A DNA stretch of 64,000 bases from Archegozetes longisetosus (Eukaryota > Arthropoda > Arachnida > Sarcoptiformes > Trhypochthoniidae). Shown here one piece after another: positions 54,223 through 64,000 of the stretch. A model generated the notes under the pieces. That model had not been told where the DNA came from and did not search any database. It saw only the letters and a program-made list of their open reading frames with translations. The stretch is taken from assembly GCA_018873245.2 (NCBI GenBank), contig JAEMBT020000004.1:12284418-12348417 (forward strand), in the 5' to 3' direction. Made by a program: the position numbers and the translations under genes. How positions within the stretch are numbered: the first letter of the stretch is position 1; each line of letters begins with the position of its first letter.

Positions 54223-56022
54223 ATGTCTGAAAGCAAACAAAAACTAAAGAGAAAACAATACAAAAGTGAAGAAAACGATCACTTTTTCTACTCGTTGCAT
54301 TCAATCATAAATGAAATGATTTTTAATCGAAAAGTAAGTTTTATTTGACTTAAGTTTGAATAAATGACTTGAATTAAAATAAAGAAAGCAAATAATTTGA
54401 TTGAATTAAATCTAATGAAAGGCCAATCCATCAGTTTATCGAACATTTTCATCGCTATTAATAAGTGGGCGAAAGGATTCAGTGATAGAGTTCGTATTGA
54501 ATGCGATTATATCGTGTTTCGTAAAGGACTTGCCTCACGATCAGCTCATATTCAGTGATCCTAATTCTGTGGCTTCTTTTTTCGTCAATATATCGCACGA
54601 GTATCCCTGGATTTTTGCCAACCAATTGTCAGATCCAGACTCCAGAAAGAGATATCGAATGGTCTTAATACTTCGATCCATGTTTAGTCTTAAGAAAGAT
54701 TTGCCGACAATTAACATCGCGCGAGAATTATTGACCGAAAAATCGTTTAGTATTTGGGAGTCTTTTCTCAATCGATTCACTGATATTGAGCCAGAGATCA
54801 GAATAGTTTGCGTACAAACGGCTGAGGTATTACTTCAGACACAAATCGACGAACAAATCGTATCCAACCTTCAGATAAAGTTAACAAAAAGATTTCGAGA
54901 TACTGAGGAACTGATTCGTGGCGATACGGCCGATGCGGTTGACAACAGTTCGGAAATTAAGTCACAGAATATTCTCGACGAAAATCTGATGAAACACATG
55001 ATCGGTCGAATCGGTGACTGTGTGCTTGATGTTCGCAAACGAGTTCTGATCTGCGTCTCAAACGTTTTTCATACTATTATCAGAAAGTATCCGAAAACAG
55101 AGCAATATTTCTTCTATAAGTTGCCGTCCGGTTGTCTTTTCAGATATTGCACCGCAAAAGAAGAAGAAGAGAAGTATATTAAATAACTTTAGATAATCTA
55201 CAGATTAATAAGAATTTGGTGTTTTTTCTCTTTAGAGCTTTAATTGAAAATGTTTTCCTAAATAATTTGATTGACATAGGTGCTGATAATTCAATCAAAA
55301 TGAATAATTTGATTAAGTTGGTTTGCCGTTGCGATCCTGAAGCCGTTAAAGCAATTTCACATATATTTCACAGTCAAAAGATGTTGAGATCTCTTATGTT
55401 CAACATTATATTATTGATCGAAAAGAATAAATACAAAAAGTCAATAATTGCAGACAAATCACTTGATGAAGGCCGTTATCTTTATATAATGTTTGGCTAC
55501 ATCAATGGCATTGCTGATATCTTAAGAAATTTTCATCATTTACTTAGCTGCTATTCAGACAAAATCAATAATTTGAAAAGTCTATTTAGTTGTGAATCAA
55601 TTGATTGTCAACAATCAATGAATATAATTGAAGATTTTTTTAATGTGGATCAAGAAGTTGTTGAAAGTGAAGATCTAAACGAATTTAAGGAACAAATGAT
55701 AGCTCGATGTGGTATTGGTTTAATTGATTGCGAAGCTTTGATTAGTTTATTTGAACAAATGCAAAGAGTGGACCAAAAGTTTGCAAAGCGTTTGGCATCT
55801 CTCGTAATATTATTATCGACAGTATATACTGAGTATTTCAATGATAAATCAGTTATTATAGAATTATTGCATCTGCCTCCAGTCATAATTGCTTTTATTG
55901 CTAGCGATTCAATGTTGCCATTTATAAAATGCTCTCAAGATATTAAAGACAAAATCAAAGAGTTTGTCGCACAGAATAGCAATCATATTAATAAATCACT
56001 TTCCCCGACAGACACGGATTAG
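54223..56022 (+). CDS. short PDS5-like HEAT-repeat protein
   Basis: Exons 54223-54333, 54422-55173 and 55236-56022 join in phases 0 and 2 to 549 residues, with introns of 88 and 62 bp and no lesion. HEAT-like helices resemble the middle of PDS5: FFYSLHSIINEM, YPWIFANQL.DPDSRKRYRMV, SIWESFLNRFTDIEPEIRIV, IGDCVLDVRKRVLICV and LIKLVCRCDPEAVKAISHIF, in the order they have in PDS5. PDS5 proteins bind cohesin and regulate its release and acetylation on chromosomes. Usual PDS5 is about 1200-1400 residues; this one lacks roughly the first 200 and all the C-terminal part. It starts at a plausible ATG with a normal donor, so it seems a shortened, diverged paralogue rather than a fragment. Family assignment is by eye. 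Confidence 0.65.
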
Positions 56023-57051
56023 CTCACACTTATTAGTAGGACAGTATTCTACAGTTTGACACATTTAATGAAAATAAGATAATTTTTTATGTTTTTTAAT
56101 CATAATATTTACTTTTTGTCAGCATTTATTTTAAGTTAATTAAGCCCTAAATAAGATTCAGAGTTTGTGTAATAGATTGTTCGAGGTATAATAGATTAGA
56201 ATAAATATAATTTTTCATGAAGCTTATTTATATTTATTTGATGCCTAAAACGTATAGAATAAGATGATATTGGCACAAGTTTTATAATCCTCTGTGCTAA
56301 AAGATGTTTTGATTTATGGTTGTGTTGTCATCTTTTCACTCCAAATTTATTGTTCAGCTTTAAAAAAATGAGAAGATTTGTGAGTCTCATGAAATCAATT
56401 TTTAACAATTAAGAGCATTCTTGAAGAATTTGTTTTAAGGAAATAATTTATATTAGCATTCGTTTAGAATGTTAACAATAAAAAAGTGTATTGTGAGACA
56501 TAGTAACTATTGTTCGAGCTTTGCATTTAGAGTAGATTAGCATTTGAAAAGGAGAATAGCTACTAAACTGATTCCTAGAAACTTAATTAGCATAGTTTTG
56601 TTAGGTTTTGCATAGTTTTGTTTCTTTTTATAAATTGATTCAACAGTAATGTATGGACTGATAAAAAGAAGTACACATAATGTGCTGACAAGTAGGAATA
56701 CTGTGTTACTGTATCTCTACTTTAGTATGAAGAGTATTGCAGATCTCATAGGAGCGCATCAGACGTATTGCAATACATGAAACTTTAATGAAACAACGCT
56801 ATTGTCAAAGTAGGCCAATCAATAAACTATTTTTAATGTAATTTTAAGTGTGGAGTAACTGTTGCACTGGTGCGAGCAATGAAAGGAGAGACTGGTATTG
56901 AAGAGCTGTTAAGAATGACTATAACATGTGTTGTTCAATACACGTCCCATCATTTAACTTCAACTACAGAGCATTATCATTAACAATATGGTGGCCATAA
57001 AATTATGAAATGCATTTAACTGTTGGGCATATCTGATCGATCTATCATATA
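56023..57051. other. intergenic, nothing recognised
   Basis: AT-rich; a GAATAAATATAATTT phrase near 56200 could end the PDS5-like transcript. No ORF or repeat recognised. Confidence 0.35.
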
Positions 57052-57917
57052 ATGGTTATGATAAGCTCAGACTGTTTTGTGATCACTATATTATTTTCAT
57101 GCCTTTCATTATCTTCCAATAATAACATAGTCTGTGCCGTTCAGTCTATCAACTCGATCAACACTAATGGTGCGAATGGTGCCAATACTTACACTAATAA
57201 TAATGTTGTTACAATTAATAAGTCAAGTTCTACCAGCCAAGAGTCTGTACTAAAACAGTCATGTATTCAGACAAATGATTGTACAGCACAAAACACATAT
57301 TGCGACAAAATACAACATAAATGTATGTGTAATAGTGACCTCATAGCCGTTCGTTCTTAATTAATAGGACAAAGATTCCGGTATCGATGCCTATATGCCT
57401 TTCAGCCGCCAAATTGGATGAGCGCTGCTATAGTCAAGACCAATGTGTGGTCACCAACACTGTGTGCGTTTTTGTAGACCCAGGAGTCGGTTCTTTCGGA
57501 AATAAGTCGTCACATTTTTGTAAATGCAAAGAAGGCTATCATCAAGAGGACAGAGAAGAAGTAATCGAATTAAGTGGTCAAAAGATTGTTAATCGTCCGA
57601 TTTGTGGTCACTTTGTATCGATGGGTAACTCATGGGTCGGCACTTTTGCTATTATATGCATCATGTTATTAATTATATTGATTGGATGTTTTATCGGTAT
57701 AATTCGATTTCAGCGTTGGAAACAGAGACCACTGGCCTCCACTGTGACAAGTCTTGCGGCCACTAGTGGCCATACTCCACATCTAATGTCTTCGAGTCCG
57801 CCACCAATGGGTTCAGTTGAGGCTGAATTCCAAAATGATTTCATTCAAGTATTTCCAATGCATCACTTGGAACCATTGCCCGACAAGAATACCCAACATC
57901 CGTACGTCATTAAGTGA
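57052..57917 (+). CDS. EB-module type I membrane protein, with a frame slip
   Basis: ATG 57052 gives a signal peptide (hydrophobic FVITILFSCLSLSS), a Asn/Ser/Thr-rich linker, then one half-module CIQTNDCTAQNTYCD with HKCMC and another ERCYSQDQCVVTNTVC with HFCKCKEGYH. The cysteine pattern is that of EB modules common in arthropod and nematode surface proteins. One membrane helix follows (WVGTFAIICIMLLIILIGCF) with a basic RWKQRP anchor and a cytoplasmic tail of about 65 residues. The frame ending at 57360 and the one from about 57351 to 57917 differ by one base. The join lies in a CTTAATTAA stretch near 57357, so a lost T is the simplest explanation. No acceptable intron fits. It is otherwise intact. 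Function unknown; a receptor or adhesion role is inferred from layout only. Confidence 0.7.
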
Positions 57918-59335
57918 GATCTAATTCTAATTGAACTAAAGTCAATATTCAATGTCTACAAACGAACGTTCGGAAGGTTTTAGCAATTTAACTTTAATTG
58001 AAAAGATGTTTTCATTTCTGCGATAATGTTTATGGTCAACAGTTGAGGGAATGTCTAATCAAATGGATATTTAATTGCAACAAAATCAATGGATTAAACT
58101 CTATTTGTTGTCATAAAAGACGAGTGTTTCGTGACAGTCAAAAAGTTGGTTATGTAAGTAAAAACTTTATTCAATCTGTTATTGTAATCCATGTAATTAT
58201 TGATAATGTGAATGTATAGCTACTAATAGCTTGTAATAGAGCCTGTAATCGGATTCTTGTTCCCGATTTTCGGACACCATTTAGTGTAAGCACTAATTTG
58301 AAAGTGAAAGGTCAGATATAGGGCTAAACATCTAATTGTCAGCTTCTATTTAATTTAGAGATAGATAGAGTTGAGATTTCTTATTTGGATTTACCTTTTT
58401 AAATTGAGCCAATTTTTGTAAGTTTTATATTTTGATTGGTTACTGAGTATCCTAATCATTATTAATAACGCCTACCATTTAAAGTTAATTACATTACAAC
58501 TCATTAATCCTTTTACGTACGTTGATTCCAAAAATAAACTAAATTAGTTTAAGCAATTGCAAGTACCAGAATCTGAGTCACAAATAGCATAATATCGGAA
58601 TTTGATTGTGATTAGGTCTCGAATGTGTCACACTTTTTAGTGTGTAAATCAAGTCCATTTACGGGCTCTAATTTCTATTTGATATATTGTACAGTAAATA
58701 ATGTATTTTTTGGAAAAATCCTAACTAAATGTATGTCAAATTTAGCTTTGATTTAATTAAAAAAATCGATCTTTTTTTCCTTCAACCTGTTTTGCTGTTT
58801 TATTGTACCTCTACTTCTATTATTAGAATAATAATTGTTTACTATTGACTAATTACTTTTGGATCTAAGAGTTTGGCACATTTGGCACATTGAGCTGAGC
58901 TCTATAACGTTAGTTAAACAAAAAGAGGCATAAAATTGATTGCACAATGAACCCACTGATAAAATAGGAACCATTTTTCTAAAATATCAAAGGAAACAAT
59001 CAAAATAACGATTTAATCATAAATTATTAGTGAGTTTGAAAGAGGAAAAACCAGAGCGAATGTAGTATTGTTTAAAGAGAAGCGAAAATCACTTTTAATA
59101 TTTTCACTCAAATTGTCTTCAGCGCTAAATCTAGAATAGAGATCAAAATCAGTAATAAAAAGGAATTGATAGCAATATTGATTACAGCAATTTATTAAAC
59201 TTATAAACAGTTGTCTGTATAAATCGATTTTCTTGATTGAGCACATAAAACATCGCTGAATCAACTCTTTTGATGCCAACCACATATCATTACACCCAAT
59301 GACAAACCCATACACTATACATAATGCTTGGCATC
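57918..59335. other. intergenic, nothing recognised
   Basis: AT-rich; frames at 57998-58219 (plus) and 59013-59315 (minus) are without recognisable family. Confidence 0.35.
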
Positions 59336-59362
59336 AAAAAAAAATATATATATATATATATA
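59336..59362. repeat. poly-A plus AT dinucleotide repeat
   Basis: A run of A followed by about nine TA units. Confidence 0.8.
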
Positions 59363-62255
59363 ACTATAGCCAACATCCATGACTTTTAAGCGGTGATGTA
59401 CAACATTCGAGGTTTACTCGTAGGACAACATTAGCTCTACAATTGGGTCCAAATCATAATTGTGATATAAGTTAATAGAAAAACTGATCTTGAACAATTT
59501 TTGAATTTTGAAATATTGCAAGCAGTTGAATAGTTTGATGATAAATTATGGGATTATTTTTTGAAACCTCAACTTGTGCTACAGTGTAAAAAATCAATTT
59601 GGTTTACGTGAATAGCTCTAAAAATCAATCGAGATTACAGATTCTAACGATCATATGCTTGGGCTGGTCGAGCCTCACACTAGTCTTAGAAGTGAAAATA
59701 GTCGCGAGCGTTAAATATCGAAATTTGTTGGAATGTTCGCGTGTTCGCCCAATATGTGCATCACTGGCTATAAGTCCATAACAATAACTATGATTCTATA
59801 GACAATAAGACTTGCATCCCATATATTTCTCATAAGTAATGCTATGCCATTTGAGTAAATATTTAAACAGCGATAACTTTTATTAGAGGTTATTTCCGAT
59901 TTAACACAATCCAGCACAACACGTTCAGGCTCTATTTGCAACCTAATTTTCTTACATTTTCGGCAAAATAGTTTTACTGGCAGACTAAATTTTACGCTGT
60001 TTGCCAGAACTTGCATTAGAGTAAATATATCCTCAACTCAATATTAATTCTAACAAAAATAAAAGGATAGAATTATATTGAATTGAAACCTCTCAACTTA
60101 ATCTAGTTATTACAGGATTTAAACATTTACCAAAATTTTGATCAAATCAAATCGAAACAACTAGAGAACTACAAATAACTAAATAACTATTCGTATTCAA
60201 TGCTTGTCTTCGAATTTGATTATAGTTGTGAATCGTGGAAACAATGTTGATCAAAGTTCATTAATTCAATATAGAGTAAGAGGATTTAAGAAGACAATAA
60301 GCCTATTGATTAGCTCTGAGTTATTTGAATTTGCGCACAAAATTAATGATTTTATCATAATGAAAGGCTAACTTTAAAACCTATTTGTGGAAATACGAAA
60401 CCATATTTGGCATTCTAAATGTTTTCTTTAACTACATACTAAATCATAACTTAATTGAATGAGCATTTAATAAATCATAATAATTTGATGATAATTTAAT
60501 TTGACTTTGATTGTAAGTTTGGTCTAATAGAATAGTTAAGTGGCTTAAAATGAAATGCATTGCCGTTAAACTGGCTCTAACTTATGTTAGGATTTTCTTT
60601 TGAATGAAGACTAATGCATAACTAAGAGTTATGCTCCGCATTCTTTGCTTGCTTTCAATGCATTGTGGAATTGAAAAAAGTTGAAATAATTAACGTAAAA
60701 GGATTGTTACTGTCAGAAACTGAATGCTAACATTGAAAAGGCTTATGTTCTTTTCTTACGAGAGACTAGAGGCAAACCTTTTTTACTACAACAAAGGCAA
60801 CCAAAAGTGTTTTCATAAAAATAGTAAATAAATTAAGTTCTTTAAAGCAATGTTAAGCATAGCAAAAAGTACGATAAGATTAATTGAATTAATGTGCAAA
60901 TTTGAAGCAACAATACATATTCATTATTTACTGACATTTGTATTTGTTCGCGATTCTATCAATCCGTTCATATCTTTAACTATATTACAAATAAAACGTT
61001 TCGCCAATAGAATATTGGATGAAAAGGTGCTCGAGTTTACTGATCAAAATTGAAAATGTGTAGGATAAGGTTTGCTATATAAACCAGGTCAAATCCAAAC
61101 CGACATACCTTTTCATTTGAGGATATATTGAAATTTCTTAATAAAGTCTTTTCAGTCTCAGTTACAAATGCGAGCCAACAGAAGCTTAATTTAAAAGTGA
61201 AGACGCGAGCTTTCCATCAGGTAATTCAAAAATGATGAGCTCATCGCAAATCTTAATTAAAAGTTGAAAAAGAACCTGGTCCTACTCTAATAGTAATCAT
61301 TCTGTCAGAAAACAGATATTAGACCTACTCAACAACCGAAAAATATTGAATAACCAAGTGATAGATGCGTTCATTTTTTCTCTAGTTTTTGTATGACTTT
61401 TTTTACATCGGACTAAAACTGAAATATATAAAAGTTGGCATAAATGGCAATCAATTTTAAAGCTGACACATATAATGGCATCTACGGCAAAGGTTGATAG
61501 GGTCCAAGCGTTTTACGCTCAATATTTGGAGATTAAAATTTTTAATTAAAACTTTATATGAAATGCTGAGCACAGTTTCATTATTTTAATTAAAGTGAAA
61601 ACATTAATGCGATGTTTAACGAACCACAACTTATTTTACTTTAACTCGCAGAATATTACGTTATGTTGAATTCAATGTTTATTACTATTATTATTGAATA
61701 TTATTTAAACTAAAGTTGACAACACAACAGCTTTTATAGTTAGAGCAGTGATCGCTAACCTTTAGTAACAAAAGGCCACAAATTTTGACTCTTGAGCTAA
61801 AGGACCAGTAAACAATTATGACAAAAGCAGATTTATTTTTATTTTCAAATCTTTATTCAAATAAACACTTTTACTTATTTGAAAACTTGAATGCTTCGTA
61901 TTGCTTTTTAACAATATTAACTCAATCGATTAAACACCAAATTATATATATTTTCGGACTTAGTGTCTCGTAAGATTCTTGTATTTATTTTCTAGTATTG
62001 TTCGTATATATTGGGACTACAGTATTAAAAGATTAATAATATACTATGAATGATCCCAAAATAACATGACTATAATCCCATATGAATTTGACCCTTTTAA
62101 TTTGATTAAGAAACTTTCTTAAGTTTCCTAGAAAAAAATTCCAATTCTCAACTAAAGGAGTAAAAGTATTAAAGATACCCGATGAGTCAAGGGCCAGAAA
62201 AACAAATCAATGGGTCGGGTCTGATCCATGAGCCGCGGGTTGGTGATCACTGGAT

Positions 62256-62257
<2 letters not shown>
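59363..62257. other. intergenic, nothing recognised
   Basis: AT-rich, with small frames at 59599-59781, 59768-60016 and 60850-61053 that show no family resemblance. No repeat matched elsewhere in the window. Confidence 0.35.

Positions 62258-62308
<51 letters not shown>
62258..62308 (+). repeat. GA microsatellite
   Basis: About 25 uninterrupted GA units; on the opposite strand CT. Confidence 0.95.
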
Positions 62309-62310
<2 letters not shown>

Positions 62311-64000
62311 ATCATTTAAGGTTTATATTATAACTGATTAACTTAATGTACTTTTTGACAAAACAAAATCACGAAAGAAAATACTCCAAAAGATATTTCA
62401 TACAAAACATTACACACACTTACGAAAACACTTCAAAATTTAAATGAATTCATCATTTTGAAAAATTGATTAAAATTAGGTACACTGTCGCATATAGACC
62501 GGGAACTGACTTAATTAAAAATTTAGTTTGTTTATTAGAAAACTTTCTAGAAAAGTGTGTCACTCACCACTTACCTTCCGAGTGATGCAGTCATTTTACC
62601 AAATCAATAGCATATCATATTCAAAAATATTCAAAAATATGAGTATCATATTCAAAAAATAACATTAAATAATGCTGGCCGCCAGTAGTATGCAAATTAT
62701 ATACCTTCAAACATTCAAAAGAAGGCTATTGAATCATATGAGCAGTAATGCATCTTTCGACTATAAGATTGACTCAAACTAAATCTAATCTAAAGCTATA
62801 ACTGCTCTTCTAAACTTATTTCATTTCGAAATTTCATTAATTCAGTAACTTTCACAAAATGCATTTGTTTCGATTAAAATTTTAGTCTTTCTACTCTGAT
62901 CATCTCCTGATTCTAATTTATCAATATGTTTATGACGCTGGCTCAACTTTTCATTGAATCTGTTTTTACGATAAGTAGATCTAATTTTTAAAATTAAAGC
63001 CACTAATATAACGTAAAAATATACCATAAAACTTATTAAAATGAAGTATTAAATAAAAATGTAACTGAATTTTTCTTAAATTGTGACCAAAAGTTGGTTA
63101 CATTAACTAAGTTGAATGGTAAATAATCTTAAATAAGTATAATTTGCATGCTACTGGCGATCAGTATTTTTGAATGCGCTTTTTAAACATTATATAACAT
63201 TGTACTGATTTAGTAAAAACATTGCCGAAATCACTAGCTAAGTAGCTAGTTGCATGCCTTGTAAGATAATAATTTCTCAAAACTTAAACCATTAGATTTC
63301 GAATATCTTGAAACAAATCCCAAAAAGATTAGAACTAGTTGCAACATTAACTAGCATGTAAAACATGAAAATATTGAATTAAAGCAACTTTGAAACTAAT
63401 TATCTAGTTTGAGAAATATAGTCTTTGCTAGAAGATGCCTCACTTTAGCTCATATTAAATTCTATGAAATTGATAACGTTTCATATGCTGTATTACTGTA
63501 CTTACCCAGAAATGCTTTAAAAGTATGGGTTAGATATTTATATAATGCAATTATAAAAGATTTGATAATAAAGAGCATTGTAAGCAGTTATGACCATAAC
63601 AGTGATTGATTAACACAAAACTTATTGACTGAGTAAAAGACGTGAGCAGATTATAAAACTAACGGTAGTCTAATGACAGATAATCACCTTTTTTAGGGCA
63701 ATCTGTGACAAAATGTCAAACTCATTAATATTAAGATGAATTATTCTCTAGGATACGGTTTCAAAAGATGTTCTTAATTTTCCTATCGTTTAAAATTAAA
63801 TTAAAGGATTATTTATAGCAGGCATGGTAAGACTCATTACTTTCTGATAAATACTGATATTGTTCATGAATCAAACCAACAAAATGAAAAATAAAATAAA
63901 ACGACGAATCCTCCTTATAAACTAGTTTTTCCTTTCTGTGCTAAGGCAATGGAGACAAAACGTATCGATTTCTTAATCCTAAATTCCAGTGCATCTAATA
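62309..64000. other. intergenic with one small membrane-like ORF
   Basis: A minus-strand frame at 62842-63027 (MVYFYVILVALILKIRS, then basic and polar residues to 61 aa) looks like one membrane helix with a cytoplasmic tail, but has no homologue I recognise. A 66-codon plus-strand frame at 63409-63609 lacks an ATG. Either could be an exon of a gene continuing past 64000; no splice evidence was decisive. Confidence 0.25.

Noticed and set aside
57350-57368. GTTCGT...AATAG as an intron explaining the EB-protein frame break
   Set aside because: 19 bp is far too short for an intron.
1-64000. CRISPR arrays, operons, bacterial origins and riboswitches
   Set aside because: The window is eukaryotic nuclear DNA with spliced genes; no regularly spaced identical repeats with unique spacers were seen.
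1-64000. tRNA and rRNA genes
   Set aside because: No cloverleaf with both A and B boxes or rRNA-like segment was recognised by eye; a covariance search would be needed to exclude tRNAs fully.

Overview
The window is AT-rich (roughly 70% A+T by eye) nuclear DNA from an animal. Spliced genes with short GT-AG introns (about 50-100 bp), ordinary metazoan housekeeping genes, degenerate TTAGG-type repeats and a heavy load of DNA transposons point to an arthropod. The gene style (secreted astacin, EB-module and hemopexin-like membrane proteins, an actinobacterial-type alpha-glucanase) suggests a mite, perhaps a soil or fungus-feeding acariform. That taxonomic guess is inference only.

Left part (1-33 kb) is repeat-rich and gene-poor. 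It holds a spliced astacin metalloprotease (6192-8714) whose first intron carries a ~1 kb foldback element, a small secreted-type gene (about 9386-10150), two copies of an unrecognised very AT-rich two-gene element (10390-11864 and 26340-27540), a complete-looking five-exon Tc1-like transposon with a DD38E catalytic triad (15838-17611), a GH87-type mycodextranase/alpha-1,3-glucanase of bacterial origin (19983-21756), a 5'-truncated non-LTR retrotransposon (22226-24300), a cysteine-rich secreted peptide gene (27864-28347), hAT-type nonautonomous elements with clear 8-bp target duplications, a probable solo LTR full of hairpins, satellites and minisatellites.

Middle part (33.7-45.6 kb) is a compact housekeeping block. 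It contains a RING/TRAF-zinc-finger protein fused to an LC8 dynein-light-chain-like domain (33731-34871), PUS1 (35398-36993, minus), PUF60 (37733-41254, plus; head-to-head with PUS1), a single-exon hemopexin-like membrane protein (42261-43571, minus) and PPM1G-type PP2C phosphatase (44616-45609, minus). The right part (45.6-64 kb) is mostly noncoding. It has a decayed EF-hand locus near 49.1 kb, a short PDS5-like cohesin-regulator relative (54223-56022) and an EB-module type I membrane protein (57052-57917).

A recurrent oddity is that otherwise well-preserved genes (PUF60, PPM1G, the EB protein, the glucanase and both copies of the AT-rich element) each contain a single-base frame slip, nearly always in a homopolymer. 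This looks more like residual consensus error than biology and should be settled before calling pseudogenes. The most novel candidates are the E3-ligase/LC8 fusion, the transferred glucanase, the intron-bearing DD38E transposon and the paired AT-rich element.
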